A stretch of DNA of 64,000 bases from Burkholderia cepacia (GCF_001039005.1 NZ_LDWR01000067.1:62001-126000), one strand, 5' to 3'; counted from the first letter of the stretch, positions 27,986-36,744 are shown. A program made the numbers and translations. Notes: generated by a model from the sequence alone, not told the origin.

Positions 27986-28996
27986 ATGACGATTCGCGTC
28001 GCAATCAACGGCTACGGCCGCATCGGCCGCAACACGCTGCGCGCGTTTTATGAAAACGGCAAGAAGCACGATCTCGAGATCGTCGCGATCAACGACCTGG
28101 GCGATGCGAAGACCAACGCGCACCTGACCCAGTACGACACCGCACACGGCAAGTTCCCGGGCGAAGTGTCGGTCGACGGCGACTACCTCGTCGTGAACGG
28201 CGACAAGATCCGCGTGCTGGCGAACCGCAACCCGGCAGAACTGCCGTGGGGCGAGCTCGGCGTCGACGTCGTGATGGAGTGCACGGGCTTCTTCACGACC
28301 AAGGAAAAGGCAAGCGCGCACCTGAAGGGCGGCGCGAAGAAGGTCATCATCTCGGCGCCGGGCGGCAAGGACGTCGACGCGACGATCGTCTACGGCGTGA
28401 ACCACAACGTGCTGAAGGCCGAGCACACCGTCATCTCGAACGCATCGTGCACGACGAACTGCCTCGCGCCGCTCGTCAAGCCGCTGAACGACAAGATCGG
28501 CCTCGAAACCGGCCTGATGACGACGATCCACGCGTACACGAACGACCAGGTGCTGACGGACGTCTATCACGAAGACCTGCGCCGCGCGCGTTCGGCCACG
28601 CATAGCCAGATCCCGACGAAGACGGGCGCTGCTTCGGCCGTCGGCCTCGTGCTGCCGGAACTGAACGGCAAGCTCGACGGTTACGCGATTCGCGTCCCGA
28701 CGATCAACGTGTCGGTCGTCGACCTGTCGTTCATCGCCAAGCGCGACACGACGGTCGAGGAAGTCAACGCGATCATGAAGGAAGCGTCGGAAGGCGCGCT
28801 GAAGGGCATCCTCGGCTACAACGACGCACCGCTGGTGTCGATCGACTTCAACCACAACCCGGCTTCGTCGACGTTCGACGCGACGCTGACCAAGGTGTCG
28901 GGCCGCCTCGTCAAGGTGTCGAGCTGGTACGACAACGAGTGGGGTTTCTCGAACCGCATGCTGGATACGGCTGTCGCGTTCGCGAACGCGAAGTAA
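27986..28996 (+). CDS. gapA: Glyceraldehyde-3-phosphate dehydrogenase (type I)
   Basis: NAD-dependent oxidation and phosphorylation of GAP. It is 336 aa, with cofactor loop INGYGRIGRN at the N-terminus, catalytic Cys155 in SNASCTTNCLAP and WYDNEWGFSNRM near the end. CAGGAG lies 7 to 8 bases before the ATG. It follows tkt and ends in a strong terminator shared with the convergent LysR gene. Confidence 0.97.
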   Translation: MTIRVAINGYGRIGRNTLRAFYENGKKHDLEIVAINDLGDAKTNAHLTQYDTAHGKFPGEVSVDGDYLVVNGDKIRVLANRNPAELPWGELGVDVVMECTGFFTTKEKASAHLKGGAKKVIISAPGGKDVDATIVYGVNHNVLKAEHTVISNASCTTNCLAPLVKPLNDKIGLETGLMTTIHAYTNDQVLTDVYHEDLRRARSATHSQIPTKTGAASAVGLVLPELNGKLDGYAIRVPTINVSVVDLSFIAKRDTTVEEVNAIMKEASEGALKGILGYNDAPLVSIDFNHNPASSTFDATLTKVSGRLVKVSSWYDNEWGFSNRMLDTAVAFANAK

Positions 28997-29043
28997 TCCC
29001 GCACGTTGCGCGGCCGCCGCAACGCGGCGCGCGCGGCGAACGA

Positions 29044-29075
29044 GCCCGGCCCGGGTTTCCGGCCGGGCTTTTTTT
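29044..29075 (+). terminator. Intrinsic terminator of gap
   Basis: GCCCGGCC (29044-29051), nine-base loop, GGCCGGGC (29061-29068), then seven T. It ends exactly at the stop codon of the convergent LysR gene. Confidence 0.9.
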
Positions 29076-29964
29076 ATTGCGCTGACGCTGCCGTCACCTG
29101 CTCGAGCGCGTCAACGAAGGCGCGCTTCAGCGGGCTGTCGAGGTCGGTCCATGCGAGGCCGATGCCGGTCCGGTGCCCGGCCAGGTCGAGCGGCCGCGCG
29201 AGCACGTTCGGCGGCAGCGCGCTCGCGGCTTCCGCCGGGATCAGCCCGATGCCCATGCCGGCCGCGACGAGCGCCAGCATCGTCGTGAATTCCCCGAACT
29301 CCTGCGCGATCTCGAGCGTCGTGCCCGCGCGGCTCAGCGCGAGCAGCATGTCGTCGTGAAAGCCGGGTGCGTAGCGGCGCGCGAGCACGAACGCGGGCTG
29401 GCCGCGCAGCGCGGCCGGCGGGATCGCGTCGTGGGCGGCGAGCGGGTGGTCGAGCGGCAGCGCGACGACGAAACCTTCCTCGAGTACCACGCGCGTGTCG
29501 ATGCCCGCATACGCGGCCGGCAGCCGGATCATCCCGAAATCGATCCGCCGATCGCGCAGCGCGGCGATCTGGTCGGGTGTCGGCATGTCCTTCAGTTCGA
29601 GCGCGATCAGCGGATAACGCTCGCGCATCGTGCGCAGCACGGCCGGCAGCAGCGTGGGCAGCACCGACGACACGAACGCGATCCGCAGCGTGCCGATCTC
29701 GCCGCGGCTCGACAGCCGCGCCATCTGTTCCGCGCGCGCGGCCTGCTGCAGCGTGGCCCGCGCTTCCGGCAGGAACACGCGCCCCGTATCGCTCAGTTCG
29801 ACCTTGTGCCGGTCGCGCTCGAACAGGCGCGCGCCGAGTTCTTCCTCGAGCGCCTTGATCTGCATGCTCAGCGCGGGCTGCACGATGAACAGGCGCTGCG
29901 CGGCGCGCCCGAAATGCAGCTCTTCCGCGAGCGTGACGAAGGCGCGCAATTGCTTGAGTTCCAT
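29074..29964 (-). CDS. LysR-family regulator of the adjacent gluconate/idonate dehydrogenases
   Basis: A 296-aa LTTR. The N-terminal HTH is HFGRAAQRLFIVQPALSMQI (residues 16-35), followed by the linker helix and a periplasmic-binding-like effector domain from about residue 92. It is divergent from an SDR gene, with a T-N11-A dyad between them, the classic LTTR arrangement. It probably responds to a gluconate-type sugar acid; this is inference from the neighbours. Confidence 0.92.
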   Translation of the reverse strand: MELKQLRAFVTLAEELHFGRAAQRLFIVQPALSMQIKALEEELGARLFERDRHKVELSDTGRVFLPEARATLQQAARAEQMARLSSRGEIGTLRIAFVSSVLPTLLPAVLRTMRERYPLIALELKDMPTPDQIAALRDRRIDFGMIRLPAAYAGIDTRVVLEEGFVVALPLDHPLAAHDAIPPAALRGQPAFVLARRYAPGFHDDMLLALSRAGTTLEIAQEFGEFTTMLALVAAGMGIGLIPAEAASALPPNVLARPLDLAGHRTGIGLAWTDLDSPLKRAFVDALEQVTAASAQ

Positions 29965-29989
29965 GGGCGGCGGGCAGGCGAGGGCGGTA

Positions 29990-30014
29990 ATCAGATTTCA
30001 TGATAACCGCATCA
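29990..30014. promoter_or_regulatory. LysR box between lysR and the SDR gene
   Basis: ATCA-GATTTCA-TGAT (29990-30004) is a dyad containing the LTTR T-N11-A core, and TGAT-N6-ATCA overlaps it (30001-30014). The overlapping pair lies 26 bases upstream of the LysR ATG and about 100 upstream of the SDR. Confidence 0.5.
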
Positions 30015-30115
30015 AAAAAGACCATTGGCGCGGTGCCCGGCCGGCAGCCGAAGATACCGTTAACGAGAGACCGGCCGCGACGGGCGCCCGGCTCCACCGG
30101 CACGAGGAGACATGC

Positions 30116-30889
30116 ATGACGAACGCGCTTGAACGGTTCCGCCTGGACGGCCGCCGCGCACTGATCACGGGTTCCGGACGCGGGATCGGGCTGACGCTCG
30201 CCCGCGGGCTCGCGGAAGCCGGCGCGGCGATCGTCATCAACGATCGCAATGAGGAAAAGGCCGCGACGCTCGCGCGCCATTTCCGCGAGGAAGGTTTCGC
30301 GGCCGACCATGCGGTGTTCGACGTCGCCGAGCATGCGCAGGTGCGCGCGGCGATCGACGATTTCGAGACGCGCGTCGGCGCGATCGACATCCTCGTGAAC
30401 AACGCGGGCATCCAGCGCCGTGCGCCGCTCGACACCTTCGAGCCCGACGACTGGCATGCGCTGATGCGCGTGAATCTCGACGGCGTGTTCAACGTCGCGC
30501 AGGCCGTCGCGCGTCACATGATCGTGCGCGGCCACGGCAAGATCATCAACATCTGCTCGGTGCAGAGCGAGCTCGCGCGGCCGACGATCGCGCCGTACGC
30601 GGCGACGAAGGGCGCGGTGCGGATGCTGACGAAAGGGATGTGCGCCGACTGGGCGCGCCACGGCATCCAGGCGAACGGCCTCGCACCCGGCTATTTCGAG
30701 ACCGAACTGAATCGCGCGCTGGTCGACGACGCGGCGTTTTCGGACTGGCTGTGCAAGCGCACGCCGGCCGGCCGCTGGGGGCGCGTCGACGAGCTGTGCG
30801 GCGCGGCGATCTTCCTCGCGTCGGCCGCCTCCGATTTCGTGAACGGCCAGACGCTGTTCGTCGACGGCGGGCTGACCAGCGCCGTATAG
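30116..30889 (+). CDS. idnO: SDR oxidoreductase, probable gluconate 5-dehydrogenase
   Basis: A 257-aa short-chain dehydrogenase. TGSGRGIG is the cofactor loop, NNAGIQRRAPL the structural motif, Ser in ICSVQSELARPTIAPYAATKG and YAATK the active site. This pattern (NNAGIQ...R, SVQSEL) is characteristic of gluconate 5-dehydrogenases that reduce 5-ketogluconate to gluconate. AGGAG precedes ATG 30116. It is followed 9 bases later by an idonate-type dehydrogenase, giving an L-idonate to 5-ketogluconate to gluconate route that could feed gntK at 53.7 kb. Confidence 0.85.
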   Translation: MTNALERFRLDGRRALITGSGRGIGLTLARGLAEAGAAIVINDRNEEKAATLARHFREEGFAADHAVFDVAEHAQVRAAIDDFETRVGAIDILVNNAGIQRRAPLDTFEPDDWHALMRVNLDGVFNVAQAVARHMIVRGHGKIINICSVQSELARPTIAPYAATKGAVRMLTKGMCADWARHGIQANGLAPGYFETELNRALVDDAAFSDWLCKRTPAGRWGRVDELCGAAIFLASAASDFVNGQTLFVDGGLTSAV

Positions 30890-30898
30890 GAGGACGTT

Positions 30899-31957
30899 AT
30901 GCGTATGCGTTGCATGTGTGTCGTGATCCACGGGCCGAACGACCTGCGGGTCGAAGAGCAGGATGCGGGCGAGATCGGCCCGGGCCAGGTGCGCGTCGAC
31001 GTCGCGATGGGCGGCATCTGCGGCTCCGATCTGCATTACTTCCGGCACGGCGGTTTCGGCGCGATCCGGCTGCAGCAGCCGATGGTGCTCGGCCACGAGG
31101 TTGCCGGCACGGTCGCGGCGGTCGCGCCGGACGTGACGTCGGTGAAGGTCGGCGATCGCGTCGCGGTCAATCCGAGCCGGCCGTGCGGCGCGTGCCGCTA
31201 TTGCCTCGAAGGCCTGCCGAATCAGTGTCTCGACATGCGCTTCTACGGCAGCGCGATGCGGATGCCGCACGTGCAGGGCGCGTTTCGCAACGCGCTCGTG
31301 TGCGACGCGGTGCAGTGCGTGCCGGTTGCCGATCACGTGCCGCTGTCGCTCGCGGCGCTCGCCGAGCCGTTCGCGGTCGGGCTGCATGCGGTGTCGCGCG
31401 CGGGTCCGCTGATCGGCAAGCGCGTGCTGGTGTCGGGCTGCGGGCCGATCGGCGTGCTGGCGGTCGCGGCGGCGCGCGTGCACGGCGCGGCGGAGATCGT
31501 CGCGACCGATGTCGTCGATGCGCCGCTGGACGTGGCGCGCGCGCTCGGCGCCGACCGCACGATCAACGCGGCGACCGATGCCGGATGGGTCGCGCGCTAC
31601 GCCGCCGACAAGGGCACGTTCGACGTGATGATCGAGTGTTCGGGCAATGCGCGTGCGCTGCGCGACGGTCTGGACGTGATGCGTCCGCGCGGGGTCGTCG
31701 TGCAGCTCGGGCTCGGCGGGGATGTCAGCCTGCCGCAGAACGTCGTGGTCGCGAAGGAGCTGTCGATTTGCGGATCGTTCCGCTTCCATGCGGAATTCGC
31801 GCTTGCGGTGCAGTTGATCAACGCGGGGCGCGTCGACCTGCGGCCGGCCGTGACGCGTGTGTTCCCGATGCGCGATGCGCATCTGGCGTTCGAACTGGCC
31901 GGCGACCGGCAGCGCGCGATGAAGGTGCTGATCGATTTCGCGGACGAGTCCGCCTGA
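30899..31957 (+). CDS. idnD: Zinc-dependent alcohol dehydrogenase, probable L-idonate 5-dehydrogenase
   Basis: Medium-chain dehydrogenase of 352 aa. Catalytic zinc ligands appear in GGICGSDLHY and GHEVAG, the structural zinc cysteines in RPCGACRYCLEGLPNQC, and the cofactor loop in GCGPIGVLAV. Family resemblance is to L-idonate 5-dehydrogenase and sorbitol dehydrogenase; the preceding gene favours the first. AGGAGG overlaps the idnO stop, so the two are coupled. A bidirectional terminator follows. Confidence 0.87.
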   Translation: MRMRCMCVVIHGPNDLRVEEQDAGEIGPGQVRVDVAMGGICGSDLHYFRHGGFGAIRLQQPMVLGHEVAGTVAAVAPDVTSVKVGDRVAVNPSRPCGACRYCLEGLPNQCLDMRFYGSAMRMPHVQGAFRNALVCDAVQCVPVADHVPLSLAALAEPFAVGLHAVSRAGPLIGKRVLVSGCGPIGVLAVAAARVHGAAEIVATDVVDAPLDVARALGADRTINAATDAGWVARYAADKGTFDVMIECSGNARALRDGLDVMRPRGVVVQLGLGGDVSLPQNVVVAKELSICGSFRFHAEFALAVQLINAGRVDLRPAVTRVFPMRDAHLAFELAGDRQRAMKVLIDFADESA

Positions 31958-31994
31958 TCGTCCGGCGCCAGTCCACAACACGACGGCGCAAGCA

Positions 31995-32032
31995 AAAAGG
32001 CACGCCCGCGGTTCGCGCGGCGTGCCTTTTTT
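31995..32032. terminator. Bidirectional terminator between idnD and the MFS gene
   Basis: AAAAAGGCACGCC then an 11-base loop and GGCGTGCCTTTTTT, ending just before the convergent MFS stop at 32053. A- and T-tracts on both sides suit both strands. Confidence 0.88.
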
Positions 32033-32052
32033 CGTGGCGATCTGGAAACGGA

Positions 32053-33252
32053 TTACTGCGTGACCTGCCGTACGCCGACGCGCTGCGAAGCGAGCCACAG
32101 CGCGATCAGCACGCCGGCAAGCGCCGCGCCCGCGATACACACGCCGCGCCAGCCGTCGATGCCGTAGGCGACGCTCGCCGCGAACGACCCGAGCGCGCCG
32201 CCGATGAAGTAGCTCGTCAGGTAGATCGTCGTCACGCGGCTGCGCGCGTTGCCCGCCAGCGCATAGATCACGCTCTGGTTCGAGATGTGCATGCCCTGCA
32301 CGCCGACGTCGAGCAGCAGGATGCCCGCGATCAGCGCCGCGAGCGAGTGCGCGCCGGTCGCGATCAGCGCGAACGACGCGAGCACCGCCGCCGCGAACAG
32401 CCCCGTCGCCGCATTGCCGTGGCCGCGATCGACGAGCCGGCCGGCCGACGTCGCCGCGAGCGCGCCCACCGCGCCGACGATCCCGAACAGGCCGATCCGA
32501 CCTTCGGAATAGCTGTACGGCGGCTGGCTCAGCAGGAAAGTGAGGCCCGTCCACAGCAGGCTGAAGCACGCGAACACGAGCGCGCCATAGGTGGAGCGCA
32601 GCGCGATCAGCGGTTGCGCGCGCACCAGTGCGACCAGCGACTTCATCAGCGCCGCATAGTCGACGCGCGTATCGCGGCGATCCTTCGGCAGCTTCACGGC
32701 GAGCACGCCGGTCAGCGCGAGCACCATCACCGCGGCGATGCCGTACACCGCGCGCCAGCCGAACCCGTCGGCGATCGCGCCGGCCGCGACGCGCGCGAGC
32801 AGGATGCCGAGCAGCAGCCCGCTCATCACGGTGCCGACCGCGCGGCCGCGCGAACGTGCGTCGGCGAGCGATGCCGCGAACGGCACGAGCAGCTGCGTCG
32901 AACAGGTGACGAAGCCGACCGCGACGTTCGCGACGACGAACATCGTGAAGTTCGTGCTGAACGTGACCGCGACCAGCGCGACGACGTTGAGCATCAGGAG
33001 CCGCACGATCAGCGTATGGCGGTTGACCGCGTCGCCGAGCGGGACGATCAGCAGCAGGCTCGCCGCGTAACCCAGTTGCGTCAGCGTGACGAGATAACCG
33101 AGCTCGGTCGGCGCGCGCCCGAAGCTTCGCGCGATCGCGGCGAGCAGCGGCTGCGCGTAATAGATGTTGCCGATGACGATGCCGCACGCGCAGGCGAACA
33201 GCAGCGTCATGCCGCGGGTCAGGGGAGGATGGGTGTCGTGATGCGGTTCCAT
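32053..33252 (-). CDS. MFS transporter (efflux-type)
   Basis: A 399-aa major facilitator with about twelve hydrophobic segments. Motif A is present as IVPLGDAVNRHTLI in the loop between segments 2 and 3, and GMHISNQSVIYALAGNARSRVTT lies in the second half. It resembles the YgaY/YnfM group. The start ATG 33252 gives the usual short N-terminus; the frame stays open upstream only because of GC content. It is divergent from a CynR-like LysR gene that probably controls it. Substrate unknown. Confidence 0.88.
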   Translation of the reverse strand: MEPHHDTHPPLTRGMTLLFACACGIVIGNIYYAQPLLAAIARSFGRAPTELGYLVTLTQLGYAASLLLIVPLGDAVNRHTLIVRLLMLNVVALVAVTFSTNFTMFVVANVAVGFVTCSTQLLVPFAASLADARSRGRAVGTVMSGLLLGILLARVAAGAIADGFGWRAVYGIAAVMVLALTGVLAVKLPKDRRDTRVDYAALMKSLVALVRAQPLIALRSTYGALVFACFSLLWTGLTFLLSQPPYSYSEGRIGLFGIVGAVGALAATSAGRLVDRGHGNAATGLFAAAVLASFALIATGAHSLAALIAGILLLDVGVQGMHISNQSVIYALAGNARSRVTTIYLTSYFIGGALGSFAASVAYGIDGWRGVCIAGAALAGVLIALWLASQRVGVRQVTQ

Positions 33253-33562
33253 GGTCGCGAAAAACAGCGGCGCCGGCCGGCGGCACGGGGCCGTTGGCTG
33301 CGCGGGGTGACGGAAATCGGGGCCGGCGTCGACGGATCGGCGGTGAACCGATGCGCGCCGGGCGGATCGCGGCCGATGCCCGGATCGGGCGGGCGGCGAA
33401 TCGCCGTGCGGCGGGCGAGGGCAGGCGGGCCCGGGCGTGCCGTTCCGGTGCGGCCAGGCGCGGTGCAGCGGAACGGATGTGCGTATGATGCGGGAATCGA
33501 ACCATAGCGTCCAAGACTGGATCGTTATGGTATTCATTGGTAAAACCAATACGTTGACCGCG
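33253..33562. other. Divergent regulatory region between the MFS and LysR genes
   Basis: The first 230 bases are very GC-rich and featureless. The last 65, next to the LysR start, are AT-richer and hold two dyads: ACCATA (33501-33506) with TATGGT (33526-33531), and ATTGGT-AAA-ACCAAT (33536-33550). No consensus -35/-10 pair stands out. Confidence 0.55.
33536..33550. promoter_or_regulatory. LysR box ATTGGT-AAA-ACCAAT
   Basis: Perfect 6-3-6 dyad containing T-N11-A (33537-33549), 12 bases upstream of the LysR ATG and so suited to autoregulation. Confidence 0.6.
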
Positions 33563-34453
33563 ATGCTTCTCCGCCATATCCGCTATTTCCTGGCCGTCGC
33601 CGAGCAGCGTAGTTTCACGCGCGCGGCCGACGCGCTGCACGTGTCGCAGCCGACGCTGTCGCAGCAGATCCGCCAGCTCGAGGAAACGCTCGGCGTGCAG
33701 CTGTTCGACCGCTCGGGCCGCACCGTGCAGCTCACCGAATTCGGCGAGGTCTATGCGCGCCACGCGCGTGCCGCGCTGCACGAACTCGATACGGGGCAGC
33801 GCGCGTTGCACGATGTCGCCGATCTCGGCAGCGGCTCGTTGCGGCTCGCGATGATGCCGACCTTCGCGGCCTACCTGAGCGGATCACTGATCGACGCGTT
33901 CCATGCCGATTATCCGAACGTCGCATTGACGATCGACGCGATGCCGCAGGAGCGCATCGAGGCGCTGCTCGCCGACGACCGGCTCGACGCCGGCTTCGCG
34001 TTCGTGCCGCCGCGCGCGCCGGATATCGACGCGCTGCCGTTATGGGACGAACCGCTCGCGCTCGTGACGGGGCGCACGCACCGCCTCGCGCGGCGCCGCC
34101 GCGCGCTGACGCCGGCCGAGCTGAGCGGCGAGCCGCTGGTGCTGCTGAGCCGCGCGTTCGCGACGCGCGAGAGCATCGACCGCTATTTCATCGAGCATGA
34201 CGCGCGGCCGTTGATCGCGATCGAGACGAATACGATCAGTGCGGTGCTGGAACTCGTGCGCCGCGGCCGGCTCGCGACGGTGTTGCCCGATGCGGTCGCG
34301 CGCGAAAGCGCCGGCCTGTGCGCGCTGGAGATCGATCCGCCGCTGCCGACCCGCACGGCCGCGCTGCTGACGCGCAAGGGCGCATACCGCAGCGTCGCGG
34401 CGCGCGCGTTCATCGAGCGCGCGCTCGCGTATCGCGATCCGTCGGGAGGTTGA
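33563..34453 (+). CDS. LysR-family regulator, CynR-like
   Basis: A 296-aa LTTR opening MLLRHIRYFLAVAEQRSFTR, with HTH SFTRAADALHVSQPTLSQQI (residues 18-37). This N-terminus and the LGSGSLRLAMMPTFAAYL effector start match the CynR/CbbR-like subgroup. ATG 33563 is the standard start; the longer open frame upstream covers the operator. It is divergent from the MFS gene and probably regulates it. It is not next to cyanase, so cyanate sensing is not implied. Confidence 0.9.
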   Translation: MLLRHIRYFLAVAEQRSFTRAADALHVSQPTLSQQIRQLEETLGVQLFDRSGRTVQLTEFGEVYARHARAALHELDTGQRALHDVADLGSGSLRLAMMPTFAAYLSGSLIDAFHADYPNVALTIDAMPQERIEALLADDRLDAGFAFVPPRAPDIDALPLWDEPLALVTGRTHRLARRRRALTPAELSGEPLVLLSRAFATRESIDRYFIEHDARPLIAIETNTISAVLELVRRGRLATVLPDAVARESAGLCALEIDPPLPTRTAALLTRKGAYRSVAARAFIERALAYRDPSGG

Positions 34454-34483
34454 CCGGTACGACCGGCTTGCGGCCCGGGCGCG

Positions 34484-35176
34484 TTACGCGCCCGGTGTCG
34501 GGAAGAAGATGCCCGCGCGCTGCGCGGCGTTCGCGATATGCGTTTCGATCGCGGTGCCCGCGGCGGCCGCATCGCGCGCGATCAGCGCGTCGACGATCGC
34601 GCGGTGCTCGTGCCACGTCGACAGCAGCAGCTCGCGCCGGTAGAACGGCATGCGCTGGCTTTCCTTCATGATGTCCGCGCTGCTGCGCAGGACCGATTCG
34701 ATCGCCGCGTTGCCGGCGAGATGGATGATCCGCATGTGGAAGTCGAAGTCGAGCTGCGACGCCGCGTCGAGTGCGCTCTCGGTCAGCGCGACGTGCAGGT
34801 CGGCGAGGTTGTCCTCGAACCATGCGATGTCGTCATCGCTGACGACGTGCGCGGCCATCCGCGCGGCAAACCCTTCGAGCGCATAGCGCATCTGGTACGT
34901 GTCGGGCGGCGACGATTGCTCGGCGAACCGCCATGCATGCGCGGCCGTTGCCTGCGCGCTTTCGACGTACACGCCCTTGCCCGCGCGGATGCGCAGCATC
35001 CCGAGCGCCTCGAGCGTCGACAGCGCCTCGCGCAGCGACGCGCGGCTGATCTCCAGCTCCTCGGAGAGCTGACGCTGGGCCGGCAGCAGGCTGCCGACCG
35101 GATAAACGCCTGCCTCGATCCGGTCGCGGATCGTCGCGATGGTGGCGTCGGTCACGGTATGCGGAACATTTTTCAT
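34484..35176 (-). CDS. GntR-family (FCD/FadR-type) regulator of the ureide cluster
   Basis: A 230-aa regulator. The winged HTH covers residues 10-75 (LPAQRQLSEELEISRASLREAL is the GntR signature region, LRIRAGKGVYVES the wing). The C-terminal FCD effector domain has the histidines and aspartates that bind a metal plus carboxylate ligand (FDFHMRIIHLAGN, WHEHRAIVDAL). The start ATG 35176 gives the normal length. Two sites with the core GGTCTKACC flank its 5' end and the dctA promoter, so it probably represses both. It is divergent from dctA-alc-allA. Confidence 0.92.
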   Translation of the reverse strand: MKNVPHTVTDATIATIRDRIEAGVYPVGSLLPAQRQLSEELEISRASLREALSTLEALGMLRIRAGKGVYVESAQATAAHAWRFAEQSSPPDTYQMRYALEGFAARMAAHVVSDDDIAWFEDNLADLHVALTESALDAASQLDFDFHMRIIHLAGNAAIESVLRSSADIMKESQRMPFYRRELLLSTWHEHRAIVDALIARDAAAAGTAIETHIANAAQRAGIFFPTPGA

Positions 35177-35189
35177 GATGTGAACGATG

Positions 35190-35204
35190 GCCGGTCTGAC
35201 CGGC
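35190..35204. promoter_or_regulatory. GntR operator 1 (autoregulation)
   Basis: GCCGGT-CTG-ACCGGC, a perfect dyad 14 bases upstream of the GntR start codon. It shares the GGTCTNACC core with operator 2 and fits the FadR-subfamily pattern GT-N3-AC. Confidence 0.65.
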
Positions 35205-35323
35205 ATTGTAATCCGCACATGCGCGGTGCATGACCGCCCTACGGGTAAGCCACGATCAGGCACGCTTTCGGGGCAACGGGACGCGTGCGGAGGGGGGGCG
35301 GGAAATCCCTATTTTGTCCGTCC

Positions 35324-35352
35324 TTGACGCCACTATATCGGCTTCCTACTAT
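35324..35352 (+). promoter_or_regulatory. Sigma-70 promoter of dctA-alc-allA
   Basis: TTGACG (35324-35329) and TACTAT (35347-35352) with a 17-base spacer. Transcription would start near 35359, just ahead of operator 2. Confidence 0.65.
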
Positions 35353-35365
35353 CCTCCATAACATC

Positions 35366-35380
35366 ACTGGTCTTACCAGT
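35366..35380. promoter_or_regulatory. GntR operator 2 at the dctA promoter
   Basis: ACTGGT-CTT-ACCAGT, a perfect dyad matching TNGTNNNACNA exactly. It lies at about +7 to +21 of the predicted dctA transcript, a position for direct repression. Confidence 0.7.
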
Positions 35381-35421
35381 ATGAACAGACGAAACTGCAA
35401 CCGTTGGATCGGGAGAGCGCC

Positions 35422-36744
35422 GTGTCGAAATTCTTCAATTCGCTGTTTGGCCGGGTAGTCGTCGCATTGATCCTGGGGGTCGCGCTAGGCGCGTTCTTCC
35501 CGCATTTCGCCGAGTCGTTGCGACCGCTCGGCGACGGCTTCCTGAAGCTCATCAAGATGGTCATCGGCCCGATCGTGTTCTGCGTCGTGGTCAGCGGGAT
35601 GGCCAACGCGGGCGACCTGAAGAAGGTCGGCCGGGTTGGCCTGAAGGCCGTCATCTACTTCGAGATCATGACGACGCTCGCGCTCGGCATCGGCCTCGTG
35701 CTCGCGTGGCTCACGCGCCCGGGCGTCGGGATGAACATCGACCTGCGCTCGCTCGACGCGTCGTCGCTCACGTCGTACGCGAAGAACGCCGAAAGCCTGA
35801 AGGATACGGCCGGCTACCTGATGAAGATCATCCCCGAGACCGCGATCGACGCGTTCGCGAAGGGCGACATCCTGCAGATCCTCGTGTTCGCGGTGCTGTT
35901 CGGCTCCGCGCTGTCGCTGCTCGGCGACAAGGCGCAGCGCGTCAACTCGCTGATCGAGGAACTGTCGCACGTGTTCTTCCGGATCATCGGCTTCATCATC
36001 AAGCTCGCGCCGCTCGGCGTGCTCGGCGCGATCGCGTTCACGACCGGCAAGTACGGCGTCGCGTCGCTCAAGCAGCTCGGCTACCTGGTCGCCGTGTTCT
36101 ACCTGAGCTGCTTCGTGTTCGTCACGGTCGTGCTCGGCATCGTGATGCGGCTCGCGGGTTTCTCGGTGTTCAAGCTGATCCGTTACCTGCGCGAGGAACT
36201 GTCGATCGTGCTCGGCACGGCGTCGTCGGATGCGGTGCTGCCGCAGGTGATGCGCAAGCTCGAATACATGGGCGTCAAGGATTCGACGGTCGGTCTCGTG
36301 ATCCCGACCGGCTACTCGTTCAACCTCGACGGCTTCTCGATCTACCTGACGCTCGCCGTGCTGTTCATCGCGCAGGCCACCAACACGCCGCTGTCGACGC
36401 ATGACCTGATCGTCGTGCTGCTCGTGTCGCTCGTCACGTCGAAGGGCGCGCACGGCATCCCGGGTTCGGCGATCGTGATTCTCGCGGCGACGCTGTCGGC
36501 GATCCCGGCGATTCCGGTGCTCGGCCTCGTGCTGATCCTGCCGGTCGACTGGTTCGTCGGCATCGCCCGCGCGCTGACCAACCTGATCGGCAACTGCGTC
36601 GCGACGGTCGTCGTCGCGGTGTGGGAGAACGACATCGACCGCGCCCGCGCAACACGCGTGCTGAACCGCGAACTGCGCTACGTGCCGGCCGAAGAGGAAG
36701 GCCGCACGGCGCCGGTCGCCGGCGACCAGGCCCACGCGCTCTGA
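35422..36744 (+). CDS. dctA: DctA-family dicarboxylate:cation symporter
   Basis: Inner-membrane DAACS symporter of 440 aa, start GTG 35422 after GGGAGAG. It has eight to nine hydrophobic segments plus re-entrant loops. The loop block GTASSDAVLPQVMRKLE is the serine-rich re-entrant hairpin HP1 of C4-dicarboxylate carriers, and PTGYSFNLDGFSIY with GIPGSAIVILAATL completes the substrate site. By family it should carry succinate, malate or fumarate. Here it heads a transcript with allantoicase and ureidoglycolate lyase, so a ureide-derived acid is a possible substrate. Confidence 0.9.
   Translation: MSKFFNSLFGRVVVALILGVALGAFFPHFAESLRPLGDGFLKLIKMVIGPIVFCVVVSGMANAGDLKKVGRVGLKAVIYFEIMTTLALGIGLVLAWLTRPGVGMNIDLRSLDASSLTSYAKNAESLKDTAGYLMKIIPETAIDAFAKGDILQILVFAVLFGSALSLLGDKAQRVNSLIEELSHVFFRIIGFIIKLAPLGVLGAIAFTTGKYGVASLKQLGYLVAVFYLSCFVFVTVVLGIVMRLAGFSVFKLIRYLREELSIVLGTASSDAVLPQVMRKLEYMGVKDSTVGLVIPTGYSFNLDGFSIYLTLAVLFIAQATNTPLSTHDLIVVLLVSLVTSKGAHGIPGSAIVILAATLSAIPAIPVLGLVLILPVDWFVGIARALTNLIGNCVATVVVAVWENDIDRARATRVLNRELRYVPAEEEGRTAPVAGDQAHAL

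Noticed and set aside
33253..33549. 100-residue N-terminal extension of the MFS protein
   Set aside because: Hydrophilic Pro/Arg-rich sequence in the divergent regulatory region; the normal MFS N-terminus starts at 33252.
29111..33811. Very long open frame (over 1500 codons) on the minus strand across the idn and MFS genes
   Set aside because: It runs antisense or out of frame through five well-supported genes and has the Arg/Ala/His-rich composition of high-GC shadow frames.
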